From: Pogostemon cablin
Taxonomy: Eukaryota; Streptophyta; Magnoliopsida; Lamiales; Lamiaceae
Direction of reading: 5' to 3'
NCBI GenBank assembly: GCA_023678885.1
Contig: CM042998.1
Location: 6,327,820 to 6,391,819 of the forward strand
Length of the DNA: 64,000 nucleotides
Part shown: one piece after another, positions 22,691 to 35,119 of the stretch
Numbering within the stretch: the stretch's first letter is position 1
Layout of the letters: each line of letters opens with the position of its first letter
The notes under the pieces: model-generated
Told to the model about the DNA's origin: nothing
Seen by the model: the letters and a program-made list of their open reading frames with translations, nothing else
Database searches by the model: none
Program-made: the position numbers and the translations under genes

Positions 22691-23989
22691 AATAAATAGA
22701 TGAATTGATGGGAAAGACTCGTCAAAATCTTCAATATACTAATTGAAATTTTTTTCTATGTGTCGTCTTTAGAAGCCTCCTTGAAGACGTGTCAAATTAT
22801 GGTTAATTTGAATTTTTAATTTAATTTTTTATAATATTTATATAATTTAATTATTTACAATAAGCTTTAAAATGGAGAACACTTTATTATTTCTCAAATA
22901 AAATATAATGTGTTATATCTATTTATACTCTATAATTATAACGTCTAATAAATATAATTTGCATGTGATTAGCAAATCACTATTAATTCCTAGCATATAG
23001 TATGCAATTTCTATCTACAAAAGGCATATTCCAACATACTTGAGCGTTGCTAATCATAAATTGTCGAATAATTAATTTTAATTCCTCATTACAATTTTAT
23101 CATTTGTAGAAAATCAAAATCTAAAAGTAGAATTGAAATTCCAAATGAATTAGACCAAACCATACAGTTTAGTTCAATTTTGGACTAAGCCATGTGGTTA
23201 GCTCATGTTTTCTTCCCCAATCGTTTCTATACTTCCTTTTTGAAGGCAGCATTCAGCGAGATATCGCTTTCATCAATGCTTATGCGAAACCTTCGGAAGA
23301 TCAATCGAACGCTGTGGAAATCCTGGAATGTTCTTCAAATTCCCCGCATGCTGGTGAAGAATATCACAACCCTATCCTCCGTGCTTGGAAGTCTGATCAT
23401 TTTCGACAAAGGTGATAAATTTAAATTGAACGATTTGGAGGATTTGAAAATGTAGTACAATTTCTTCACCTTCCTTTGAATGAGGATTGAAGAAAAGACT
23501 TAAAATGATTGCTTGGTATAGAAATCATGTCGTCGTTCTTAATTAATTGCTAGTATCTTGTGGTGTTGTGAAACGTTATAATCATCCATGGACATGTGTT
23601 TGTCGACGAGGTGATTATTCGCATCTTATTCATCCATATTTCTCCTCATATTTTCAATTTCTTATTCATTTGCAGTATCTGTAAGGTTCCATCCAAAGAA
23701 AGGAAGGTGAAGTTAATTATGAACTCGCAATCTCTTTGCTTTCTTTCGAAGGTGATGGATTAAATCCGTCTATGACTCCAGCACAGATTAATCCACTCGG
23801 TCATCGCTTTTTTGCTTTGGGTGTGTATTATCTTAAGAGTAATTCTTACTTTTAAAAGTGTAATTTTTTAGTTTTAGGGGTGTATACATAATAAAATTAA
23901 AAAATAATAATTTTAAGGGGGTGCTTATTTAATAAAAAATGTATTTAATAGAAGAGTGTGTAAATAATAACACTCTTAAAATTATTCAA
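22691..23989. other. AT-rich DNA with unidentified exon-like pieces
   Basis: Most of this stretch is AT-rich filler. Two short segments have more coding-like composition: about 23200-23420 and 23685-23840, the latter reading EGDGLNPSMTPAQINPLGH in one frame. They are separated by stops and a CATTTGCAG acceptor-like site. I do not recognise either, and they may be fragments of a decayed gene. Confidence 0.35.
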
Positions 23990-23994
23990 GTGTA
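23990..23994. other. target-site duplication GTGTA, left
   Basis: GTGTA directly precedes the TGTTGG start of the copia LTR and recurs at 30113-30117 directly after the CAACA end of the other LTR, the 5-bp duplication expected of LTR retrotransposons. Confidence 0.8.
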
Positions 23995-24605
23995 TGTTGG
24001 AAATTTTATGATTTAAAATAACAATTATTATTATAATTAATATGATACTTATTATACATTTTTAAAACCTCCAACGGTCATGTAACCTTCTTTAGTTTAT
24101 GATCCCCATTATTGATATTAATTCCCATGAATGTGAATTTATCTTTGTTGGTGCATTAGAATGCTATAGAATTTCCTCAACTCTCACGTAATTGGTACAC
24201 ACATTGATATATACTACACAAATATACGTACTTACATACTACGTAATATATATACATATGTACTACAAAATACATATACGTACACACTACAAAAATCTAC
24301 ATTTCCTATATACAAATATATAGTCTTTGAGCATTGAGTAATTGTATGATTTGGGGTTCTCATCGCTGCACACGAGAGGACTATCAGGTTGTCGAATTTT
24401 GGAAAAAGAACGTATAAATCGAGAATGTTATACCAGTGCAGTGGGTTTCTTCTCTAAAGAGAGCGCTACGACATGCTTCGACCTAGGCTACTCTTAATCT
24501 CTTATTTTATCTTAAATTGAATGATTGTTATTGTATTTGTTATATCTTAAATTAATATCCCTACTATGTGTTTATTTGGTTAAATCTACTTAAAATTTTT
24601 CAACA
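23995..24605 (+). mobile_element. 5' LTR of element D (Ty1/copia)
   Basis: The unit starts TGTTGG and ends CAACA. About 570 bp of it (from near 24045) match 29540-30112 closely, including a conserved TGGGGTTCTCATCGCTGCACACGAG-like region and a GCGCTACGACATGCTTCGACC region. The first 45 bp differ between the copies. No clear primer-binding site follows at 24606, so that part has decayed. Confidence 0.85.
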
Positions 24606-24932
24606 ATTTTAGAGAAGAAAACGTTTTATTAATTTAGAATTATTAATTTTGTGCCCAATATGAATTTTTTTTAAACTTTGTCATGTGATAAAATACTATC
24701 TTTAGATGTTATTTGTGATTAATAAAATAAAAATAATTGAAAAAAATCTTTTAGAGCTCTACTTAGAAAAAAATATAAGCTATCATGAGATAAAGTTGAT
24801 CAATTTATTGGTAAAGAGTTTTATGTTGGATGATTTATCTTGATTAATGAGTGTAATGTTTTCTTCTAATAACATTATTTGTTCTTCTTTTGTCCATTGC
24901 TATAGTGGCATTTAGTGATATTTTATATGATA

Positions 24933-25135
24933 CTCCCTCCGTTCATTTTTAAGGTGTCCATTTTACTATATTTGGCGTCCGGTTCAAAGTATCAATTTCC
25001 CCTATTTAATAAAAAAAATACACAATATGGTCAACCACTTCCCTCTAATACAATTACCTACATTACATATAATAATAATACTCATTAATCCACGTGCAAA
25101 AAGCAAACGCACACCTTAGAACCGAACAGATGGAG
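24933..25135. mobile_element. Stowaway-type MITE nested in element D
   Basis: The copy starts CTCCCTCCGTTCATTTTTAAG and ends CCGAACAGATGGAG, with TA at 24931-24932 and 25136-25137. It lies in the internal region of the copia element, so it inserted after that element did. Confidence 0.85.
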
Positions 25136-25769
25136 TATTATTTTATATAGTATGCACAGAAGGAGTGATGCATCGAAGGTAATTTATATATATAATGTTG
25201 ACGAATGAATTACCTGGAGAACAAGAATTCATTCTTTGCTAATGCAGTTTCACGACGTTTAAAAATAAAATAAAATGTCATGTCATACTTTCATTAAGTG
25301 GATTGACATAGTGATATTTGTGATAGCTTTTATGTTTTGACTTGAAGTGATAGTATTTTATTACATTTATTAATGATTTCACAAAATAACAATTCTTCTC
25401 TATGATATAAATGGTGTGTATTCCTCAAATAAAACTGATGATTCTTGTAAATTACATGGTTTTGTTCATGGGGTTATATATTTATTTTCTCTTCAAATCT
25501 ATGGTTAAGGTTTATATTGATTAATAGATTGCATGCTATTCCATGATTACCGACGAATAAAGTGATTTAATTATTTTCTTTTTCATAGACTTGAACATGA
25601 TATATGAGTACAAAAAATCATTCTACAGTTAGTGCTATATTAATCCATTGGGTCAGTGATAATGATATTTTCTAGGTTTACTATGTCATTTTTGGTGCTC
25701 AATATATTATTTATGAATAAGACAATAATATTATGATAATAAATAATTTGAATTCATGAGATATATAAT

Positions 25770-26060
25770 ATTGGTGTTGTTAAAAGAAAATAGGCCCCAA
25801 AATCGTCATTGTATTTTTGTTGGATATTCTTTGAGTAGTACCACTTAATAAAATTTGGTGATTAATTCTCAAGTTTCTAAATTTTCTAATAATACTATTA
25901 TTGAGTCTCGAGATGTTGTCTTCTTTGAAAGTATATTTTTATGAAAATTACAGTTTTTAATATGCTGGTACTAATTGTGTTTTTACTAGTTCCATTTTTC
26001 CTTCTACTATTATTAGTGAAGAACCTAATGAGCCTTAAAAAGGAGTAAAAAAAAAAGGGT
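25770..26060 (+). pseudogene. integrase C-terminal remnant of element D
   Basis: Broken frames read a GPK/RPQN start, CIFVGYS and NNTIIESRDVVFFE, the motif run found at the end of integrase in Ty1/copia elements. Stops and frame changes are frequent. The gag, protease and most of the integrase core are not recognisable to the left. Confidence 0.65.
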
Positions 26061-26089
26061 AAAAGTTTTGGTGATAATTGTTATACTTT

Positions 26090-26594
26090 CTAGCTTGAAG
26101 ATGATCCAAATTTTATAATGGTATTGTGCTATCTATTGACGCTCATTTTTTGAAAGAAGTTGTGAATGATGAAATAATTCCGTCATGGTAAATAAAATTT
26201 GTTTTTAATTTACTAATCTTCCATTTGGTGTAAAACAATTGAATGTACGTGGATTTTTGAGGAAAAAAATTGAGATTTGGTGGTTCTATTAGATTGATAC
26301 AGGTTCCAATGAAATGACATAAAATATTTGATAGTGTCATCACTACTTATATACTAATAAATGTGATAAATGTGTTTATATAAAAAATCGTTGATGATAC
26401 TTGTGTGATCTTATGCTTATATGTTGATGACATTCTAATTTTTATGGTATTGTTAATAATATAAATGATATAAAAATATCTCTGCCCTCTCACATGTCAT
26501 GGAAGACTTTGGTTTTGATAATTTAATTTTTAGGGACTTAACACATTAAAGATTGTGACTCTATTTCTTTTCTACAATCTCATTACATTGAAAG
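26090..26594 (+). pseudogene. reverse transcriptase remnant of element D, first part
   Basis: Fragments resemble the start of copia RT (a DDPxxxxxAM...WxxAVxxE-like stretch at 26103, then a CKTIECTWIF word near 26230) and include the catalytic YVDD with following ILIF (about 26428-26450). The frame is riddled with stops. The hAT-type element at 26595 splits it. Confidence 0.65.
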
Positions 26595-27557
26595 CAGTGT
26601 TTTCAAAATCGGATCGAACTGGCCGGTTCAACCGGTTGAACCGGGAACTGGAGCCGACACCTATCCGGAATGACATATATAACCATTTTTCCGATTGAAT
26701 CGGAAAAAACCAGTTTGAACCGGGAAAATCGATAAATCCGCTAAGATCGACATAATCGAAAAACGGCTAGTTCTGTTTCCAAATTCACATCATATCCAAA
26801 TTCAAAACTTTTTAGTCACCGAAAATCACAAAACTTCTATACATATAGTATCCAATTATTAGAAATATGGTTATAGAGGAGAGATAATAGAAAATAGAAA
26901 TATATATGACCATTCAAACTTGCATCACTCTCTCAGATTCACAGTTTGTCCCCTATGTAAACATTGACTGGAACTCATAAATGTAATAAATCGAATAACA
27001 CAACCCTATTCTCCAGTCGCCGGAGGAATATGCCACCGCCTCCACAAATCGTCTCTACTGAAAATTTCTCGACTAGTATTCACGGTAATTTGATATCCGA
27101 GATGAAGGAAAAATCGAGTGAAATCAAGAAAGAGAAAGATGAACAAATTTCAAAATCCAGAAGAGAGAGATTTCAAAATTTGGAAGAGAGAGGGGGACGG
27201 CGTTGAAGAAGCAGCAAACCCTACTTTTCAGCTTTTGCCCACATATTATTTGAAATGTTATTTTATTATGTGTTTTTACCTTTTTCTAATAATATTATTA
27301 CTTGAGCTTCATCATAAATGGTAACTCATCTAATTGAGTGTGCTGCTAGTGGGCTTTATTTTTAACAAATGATAGATTTTTTTTAATGATTTTATTGTAT
27401 TATATACTTTTTAAATATAATTAAAATTAGGTAAATTTATAAATATAATTAAAAATAGGTAAATTTAATTTGTCCAGTTGAACTGCCAGTTCGATCGGTC
27501 TGACCGCGAACCATTGGGGCCACCGGTTCGATCTCCGATCTGGTTATGAAAACACTG
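26595..27557. mobile_element. hAT-type non-autonomous element nested in copia RT
   Basis: The element starts CAGTGTTTTCAAAATCGGAT and ends ATCTGGTTATGAAAACACTG, which are inverted termini, and is flanked by a perfect 8-bp duplication ATTGAAAG (26587-26594 and 27558-27565), the hAT signature. Near both ends it carries GGTTCAACCGGTTGAACC-like palindromic words. The 963-bp body has no transposase frame; an 80-codon lysine/glutamate-rich frame at 26964 is probably chance. Confidence 0.85.
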
Positions 27558-28160
27558 ATTGAAAGTTTAATGGAAAAAATTCAATTATTCTGATGTTAGT
27601 GCAAATATGTTATTGGTAGATTGTGTGGTATACTCAGAGTCCAAATTTCTCTTTGGATGCAGAGGAAGACTATTTAAATATTTGAAAGTGACTTTGAATT
27701 ATGTTTTTAATTTCACTGATTTTACTAATGCGTTAAAAGTTTTTGGTGATACAAATTGGATCATTGATTAATAAAGTCCACTAGTGGTTGCCTATGAATT
27801 TACTCTAGTAGATGGAGCAATGTGCTAGAAGTCTACTAAACAGATTGTGATATCTAGATCAACAATGGAGGCGGAGTTAATTGCGTTAGATGACGCTTGT
27901 ACGAAAGCTGAGTGGATAAAAAGTTTACTAAACGACATCCTTTGCTGCCTAAGCAAATTCCCCCTATAACTTTACTTTATGATAGTCAAATGGCAATTGT
28001 TAGAATTGAAAGCAAAAATTATAATGAAAAAAGAAGGCATCTGACCGTTAGACATAAATCAATTAGACACTTAATTTCTCATAGTGTTGTTTCTTTGGAT
28101 TTTGTTAGGTCTGAAAATAATACAGCAGATCCGTTCACAAAGAGACTAACGCGTCAATAA
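27558..28160 (+). pseudogene. RT end and RNase H of element D
   Basis: Coding remnants include a STSGCL word, then from about 27840 a nearly open RNase H: ISRSTMEAELIALDDACTKA, LYDSQMAIVRIESKNYN, a RHKSIRHLI helix and ADPFTKRLTRQ, which together are diagnostic of Ty1/copia. A frame change near 27910 and several earlier stops break it. The trailing GMRLKPI-like remnant near 28190 is typical of the end of copia pol. Confidence 0.8.
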
Positions 28161-28698
28161 GTTTTATACTATATAATCATCAAGAGGAATGAGATTGAAG
28201 CCTATTAATTAAGTCACCATATCGAAAATCCATTTTCGGAGGTATGTCGATCCCATGAATGAAGTTAAACAGGTAAAAATAAAATTGTTAAGGGATGACC
28301 TTGACGAGCGCATGTGATAAATAAAATATTTTTTTTGTGAAAATATTTTCGAGTCCCATTCCTATGGTGATAAGTGCTCTTCACGTGACGTTTGAGGTTG
28401 AGTACAACTCTTAATGAATCCAAATGCATATTTTTTTTCGAGGTACTTGGTCACAAGTTACCCTTGGGGGCTTTACCTAAGTGAACATAGTGGTGGGGTC
28501 GCTACTGTAGGAGTGTGGGCTACTCTCTAAAAATGTTCATAATACAAGATTATGTGCATGATCGTAAAGCACACCACTAATAGAACCACGATGTTTATTC
28601 ATACCGTGTGTGGGATGGATTGCCATATTTTTCCAAGAATATAGTTCAAGACATTCATGTCACTATGTACTTAATGTGCTAATTCGTTTACACTATTA

Positions 28699-28971
28699 GG
28701 TGATGTCGTTTCCGGGTTTTAAACTCATATTTTTTATTTTCAAAACCCACATCTAGATTTTGAAAACCACTCATCTTTATATCTACTACATTCTCTCTCC
28801 TCAATTAATACATTATCTCTCTTTATCTCTACTCTCTCATCTAACTTTTTAAATAAATTAATACATTGATTTGACATAAAGTTAATACTCACCCTACCCA
28901 AAATCCAAAACAAATATAGAATGATTATTCATAGTTTTTAAACCCAACATAATACCAAACCAAACATCACC
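28699..28971. mobile_element. Tourist-like MITE in the 3' region of element D
   Basis: The ends GGTGATGTCGTTTCCGGGTTT and AAACCAAACATCACC are inverted repeats, resembling the PIF/Harbinger (Tourist) terminus. TA flanks both ends; the 3-bp flanks are TTA on the left and TAA on the right. The body is non-coding and AT-rich. Confidence 0.6.
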
Positions 28972-29490
28972 TAAGTGAAGGTTCAAACCCAGAAGGTACT
29001 TACACCTATTACATGGTATTATATGCTCAAATTATTTTCTTAATTATATATATTATTTATTTTAAATCATGTGGGGGAATATCGTCGAAGCATGTGCATT
29101 ACGACATGTCGACACGTTAATATAAGAAGAGCCCAACTACTGCAGATTATAAGTAAAAGAAATTGTTACTGATCACCATATGCAAAGATTCATTAAAACA
29201 CAAAGTAAAATTTGAAAAGTTGATAATGTTGGATCTGCATTGGAGTAAATTTATATACTAATGAATTGAAGTAATTTTGATGGATTAGAATCAATTGGAT
29301 AGATTAATGAATTTTGGGCAATTGCATCGTACGAAAGGCAGCCGGATGAATTCTAGTTCTATTTGGTTATTGCAACCGAACATATAAGATAAGATGAATT
29401 CTAATTCTATTCAGTTGCAACAACTGGACATATATAAGTTTCATAAATGTAATTATGTCTTATTAATTACAAATGATTTAATTTAAATTT

Positions 29491-30112
29491 TGTTGGGGTA
29501 CATTTAGTCATTTCGGGGTACGAATAGCTGGTCTCTTATAATTATTATGATACTTATTATACGTTTTTAAACCTCCAACAGTTATATAACCGTCTTTAGT
29601 TTATGACCCCCATTATTGATATTAATTCACATGAATGTACATTTATCTTGGTTGGTGCATGAGAATGCTACAAAATTCCTAAACTCTCATGTAATTGGTA
29701 CACACATTGATATATACTACACTAATATACATACTTACATACTACGTAATATATATACATATGAACTACACAATACATATACATACACACTACAAAAATA
29801 TACATTTCCTATATACAAATATATACTCTTTGAACATTGAATAATTGTGTGATTTGGGGTTCTCATCGCTGCACACGAGAGGATTATCGGGTTATTGAAT
29901 CTTAGGAGAAGAACGTGTAAATCGAGAATATCGTACCAGTGTAGTGGGAGCGTTTCTTCTCTAAAGAGAGCGTTACGACATACTTCGACCTAGGCTAGTC
30001 TTAATCTCTTGTTTTATCTTTAATTGAATGATTGTTATTGTCATTGTTATATCCTAAATTAATATCTCTACTATGTGGTTATTTGGTTGAATTTACTTAA
30101 AATTTCCCAACA
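29491..30112 (+). mobile_element. 3' LTR of element D
   Basis: It starts TGTTGGGGTAC and ends TTTCCCAACA, and matches the 5' LTR from about 29540 on. A 98-residue-free AT-rich stretch (28972-29490) precedes it, including ATCATGTGGGGGAATA at 29070, which looks like a copia polypurine tract displaced about 400 bp from the LTR; some sequence may have been inserted between. Confidence 0.8.
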
Positions 30113-31222
30113 GTGTATTGGTACACCACCCTAATTTCACTCACTAATAGTAATAAGAGTATTGATGCTAATTAAGAATCCAGAATTATAAGTGTGAAAT
30201 AAGTCATTCAGAATTATAAAAATAAAGTAATATTAAAATATTAAACTAAGTATGAAACCTAAAAAAAACACCACGATGTTGTATATCATTTTATATACAA
30301 TGAGCGCAATAATTATTTGTAAACTAGCTGATTAATTTTTACTAAATTAATAGGTTATTAAATTGACAGAGTTATACCTAGGAAGTTTACCTAATTTTAT
30401 ATGCAATGAGCACAATGATTTATTTATAAACTCGCTGATTAATTTTTACTAAATTAATAGGTTATTAATTTTACAGAGTCATACCTAGAAAATTTACTTA
30501 AATTGTGTCATAAAGTGTTGACGGACTTGTTTAAATTACTTTTTTGTCCAATCTTCATCAATATAAAGGGTGTTTTCCCTTCATCCTCCATATATTATTT
30601 GTGTGTTGAGCAACTTGAGTCATTTCAATGAAAGTGAGCATCAACATTGCGGATAAAAAATACTTTTTATTTTATTTACTGATATTAATTAAGATTAATT
30701 TGATATATTTTGATAACAAATCAAATAACAGTATATTATAGATGTGAAAATAAATAATAAACGGACAAAAAGTGAATAATACATTCTAATTTTAAAATTC
30801 TTATCAACATTTAACATACAATCTTATTTAATACTCTTACTTATATATAATTTAAATATCAAACTACATAAAATTGATTTTATGTAATAATATATTATTT
30901 TTTGAATAATTTTTATTAAAATTAAATTATTATTAGATTTTTTTTAGAAATTGTTGTCCGTTGTACAAAGCTAGTACAAAAGTACAATACAAAATTTTAT
31001 TTTATTATTTTTTCAAAGTGTCCCAAGCAAGAATTTATTTTGTTACATTCAATCTGGACAGAGGAAGTACACATTATTCAATCCATGGTCAAATAGTTGT
31101 ATAAGATAGAATAACATACTATTGACACATTTAGGACTATATTCAGAATTTTTTTAATTTGATGAGCTGATATCAATATTTTTAGATCAAGACAGTGTGT
31201 ACATTTGAGGCTCATACATTAG
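30113..31222. other. AT-rich non-genic DNA with a 105-bp tandem duplication
   Basis: The first five bases (GTGTA) are the right target-site duplication of element D. Copies at 30290-30394 and 30396-30502 share ATGAGC-CAAT words and a CTGATTAATTTTTACTAAATTAATAGG core. Nothing gene-like was seen in the rest. Confidence 0.7.
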
Positions 31223-32808
31223 AGTTAAATATTTGTTTGGTCCATAACTTTTTTTCTTTTTAATTTTAGTTTCAAAATAAATATTTATATGTAATTAGTC
31301 CCGTAACTTTCATTTTTCATTAATTTTGACCTAATTTTCACCGGAATTGCCATCTGTCTCCGAAAATCAGCAAGTGATGCTGACTTAGCGACTCCAAATT
31401 TTTCTCAACCAATAAATGTGACACCTCATGCTTTAATATTTTTTATAAAAAAAAAAGAGAAACTACCCATTCACCTCATTTATAAAACATTTTAAAATAT
31501 TTTATTTACCCAAAATTTAAAAATCAAATTTTGCCAAAAAAATCAAAAATCAAAATATAAAATCAAATCTAATCTCAAACTAAATTTTGCACAATCCCTA
31601 ATTCTCTGTTATTCACGAGTTATCCAGATTCCATAATGAAGAACCCTAATCTATCCACAATCCAACAGAACTTTATTCCATTTACTAAAACAAGCATATA
31701 TTTCGCCATATCCAATCAAATGTTCAAATGTATTGTCGAGTTTCATTTAGTGTTCATTCATTTGAGTTTAAGAAATTTTGGGAAATGTGGTCGAATTTCA
31801 CAAGCTCAAACGGTAAGACAGAGGAGCAAAAAGAAGGCAACGCCACAATGGAAGAACTCTCGAATTTCATTACAAGAAACAGAAACCTCATTCTTTGAAT
31901 TGGACCCTCATTCTAGAACTTTCAATTGTTGAATCGGACCGTCCCTTCTTAAGAAAATTGCAGCCACCATCCTTGCCGGAAACACCAGCCTTCTCGTTTG
32001 GAATTAATTGCAAGCCTACCGACGGAAACGCGAGCCTACCACTATCTGCTGCAACCAGAATTACCACCACTGTCGAATACCGCCAGATCTGCCGCGTTGC
32101 TCACCACCAGTTCATCGCCGCCGCACTGCTGTCCAACACGGACTCGCCGTTACGTTGCCCTCCGATCAGATCTGTCGCCTCAGCCATCGAAGTCCGTCGC
32201 GTTGCTCCCGTTCTGACGCCGCCGAATTCCAGCCGCAACGTCATCACAACCATCTCATCGTAGATCGCTGCTGATGCCGGCCATCCACTCCAAGGAAGAA
32301 GATGATGAATATCTCGGTTGGGTTCTTGAAATTGGGGCCTCGTGGAAACAAATTAGATTTTCCGTTTAATTTTCATTTGTAATTGTAATTTGTAATTCAA
32401 GATTTTTATTTTTTATATATATGGTTTTTAATTTCTATTTAATTTTAAATTCATATTTTTTGTTTTATTTTAATATTATTATTTTTTGTTTTATTTTAAT
32501 ATTATTATTTTTTATTTTTTTAATATGATATTTCAATTTACTAAGTAAAATTTTGATGTGGAGGCTAATTTATTTTTGTTATTTTTTTTAACACCTGAAT
32601 TTTGATGTGTCAGATTGATTGGTTGAAAAATAATTAAAGTCGCCACGTCAGCATCACTCTCCGGTTTTCGGCGACAGATGGCAATTACAGTGAAAATTGG
32701 GTCAAAATTAACGAAAAATGAAAGTTATGGGACTAGTTACATACAAATATCTATTTTGGAATTAAAACTAAAGAGAAAAAAGTTATGGGACCAAACAAAT
32801 ATTTAACT
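31223..32808. mobile_element. Mutator-like element with long inverted termini and GC-rich core
   Basis: The ends AGTTAAATATTTGTTTGGTCC and GGACCAAACAAATATTTAACT are inverted, and the inverted similarity extends inward for about 200 bp (31223-31424 against 32586-32808), including a GATGCTGAC word and a GACAGATGGCAATT word. Long termini of this kind are typical of Mutator-like elements. No transposase is present. The core at 31960-32280 is strikingly GC-rich in an AT-rich region and includes open frames of up to 122 codons that I do not recognise. A 9-bp target duplication is not clean (TCATACATT against TCATATATC). Confidence 0.65.
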
Positions 32809-35119
32809 TCATATATCATCAATTGGATATTAGTTATTATGTGGAGTATTTAACTATTAGTAATAATTATTGTATGACTTCAAATTATTTAAATATGTCA
32901 TTATTGATTTATTTATCATATATATTACATGTTATATTGAGATTTTAAATTGTATTTATATATTAAAATTAGATATAATATATTACAAAGCTAAATAATT
33001 AATTTTCTTCTTTTTTCAAGTTTTCATGATTTTTTAAATTTTTACTAATATCGATATTTGATATATTCATCTATATATATGTAAATTTAAGGTACCAATA
33101 TATTTACCTATATCGATATTTTAAACCTTGCATGTAATAAGCAAACGCCTTGTAAGTTTTCGGAATGGTGCCATCCATGGTGAAGATCACTAAATGATAA
33201 TTAACACCCGAAACTACTTGAAACTCTCATAAGGAGCCGTGACTCCGTTAAAGATGAATGATTCTCATGACGTAAGTAGTACATGCATGCATGTCTAGCT
33301 CTTTGTGACTTTTATCAAAGATGTTGATTTATTGTTTTCTTCAATGAAAAAAATATATATATTCTTACTGGGCATTTTCAGTTGTTCCAGTTGCTGAAGG
33401 CATCAGCCAACTGGAAATAAGGCGATTGGTTTTATTGTCGAAGTAGGAGCTCATAAGAAAACTTGGGATGCAAGGGTGGCAACATGGAACAGGTGTTTGA
33501 GTTCATGATAAAAAAAATGGTGGACTCTGAAAGGAATCAAATAATTCGTTGAGGGGAGCTGATGGGCCCTGCAAGCCTAAGAAAAAAAATGTGTTCATGG
33601 CAGCTAAGATTAGAGGCATCGACGTACGAAAAAATAATAAGTCTGCACTGAAGAAGACGATGGCTGTCCAACCCGATGCTGCAGGCATAAGTGCAAATGG
33701 AGACTTCTGATTTTATTCAAGTGGTATCTATACCGAAACGTGTGAAACTCGGATAATTAGGTGTCGCTGCAGTGGGCTACGAAGTAACCTTTTTTGGGAC
33801 TAAGTATTGAATCTTAAGAATTCGTGGGGAAAAGATTGGGGAGAAGGTACGTATATGAGAATTAAGAGAAATGTGAGAGCTGCACAGAGGCTCTGTGGCA
33901 TTGCCACATATGCTTCCTACCCGATTATCTAATTATTGTTGATGTTGATAGGATATAGATTAATCCATGTCCATAAAAAAAATAGATCGAGTAAATAAAT
34001 CGAATATTACACTACTTTTAAATTAGGTTCAAAATCGATATTTACACGATATATTTGTGTGTATTTGAAGAGTACCGATATCGATATTAGAGTGAAAGAT
34101 ATTTGTTCTCTGATATTGAGAAAATGTCGATATCAATATCGATATCGATTTTTTACAGTTCAAATTTTTCTGAATGTCAATATTATTGAGAAAATATTAA
34201 GAATATATCGAAATATTGAAAAAATATTCATAATTTTAAAGTAATTTTTAATGATTTTTTATTTTACTTTTACCAATAATTTTTTTTGCTATTACTCCTA
34301 GTTTCTTAAATTTTATTACTTTTCATAAAAAATGTAATCACTTTTTATTAAAAATGTTATTAGATCTCTATCTTTGGAGAGATAAATGAGAAATGTTTAG
34401 GGTTGAGAACACCAATTCTATAACATAATTGCAAAAGAATTCTTAAAAATTATTTAATTTGACCAAAATACACCGAATCGAAGATGGAAATCTGATCTCA
34501 ATAAATTAACATACAAGATTAAAATTAAAGAAAATTAAATTAGGTAGGTAGGGAAATAAATGATTAAGGTGCTCAAAATGGAATAATGAATATTAATTTA
34601 GTCATTTAAATAAAAATGTTATTCAATGGTTAAGATTTAAATTAAATAATATATGGTCAGGATTAAAATCAAAAAGTTTCTAAAAGTAGTAAAATTGAAA
34701 AGGGGAAAATTGAAAACAATTTTAACATATTCATTTTTCCTTTATATATAGGATAGGGAAGGATATGATGATGAAATCCTGAGATATCTTAAAGATGTGG
34801 AGAGAGAAGAGGAAAGCCGTTGAAGAAATAGCCTATGGAAGTTACAAAAACGACAAGAGAGAAGAGGAGAGGCAGAAGGAGAAACATCATATGAAAGTTG
34901 CATAATCGGCAATCTCTATCTTAGGAGAGAGAAATGAGATAAGTTTAGGGTGGAAATTTGAAAATAATTTTAGCAAATTCTTTTTACTTTTTTTTATAAA
35001 GGAGGATATGATGATGAAATCCTGGGATATCTTGAAGATATGGAGAGAGAAGAGGAAGGTCATGGAAGGAATAACATATGGAAGTCACAGAAATGGAAAG
35101 AAAGAAGAGGAAAAGTTGT
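32809..35119. other. AT-rich non-genic DNA
   Basis: No gene is recognised. ATATCGATAT-type words cluster near 33050-33120 and 34070-34150 and suggest the ends of an unidentified repeat. The stretch 33380-33720 is less AT-rich but is broken by stops in all frames. Two direct copies of about 160 bp lie at 34696-34860 and 34951-35112 (shared word GATATGATGATGAAATCCTG). Confidence 0.55.

Noticed and set aside
26964..27324. Lys/Glu-rich frames inside the hAT-type element
   Set aside because: They are short, overlapping, of biased composition and have no transposase motifs; probably chance.
29616..29840. 74-codon frame in the copia 3' LTR
   Set aside because: It is caused by the TACACATATA-rich tract and is not open in the other LTR.
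33503..33688. 61-codon minus-strand frame in a less AT-rich patch
   Set aside because: No motif, no neighbouring exons and stops on all sides; not enough to call a gene.
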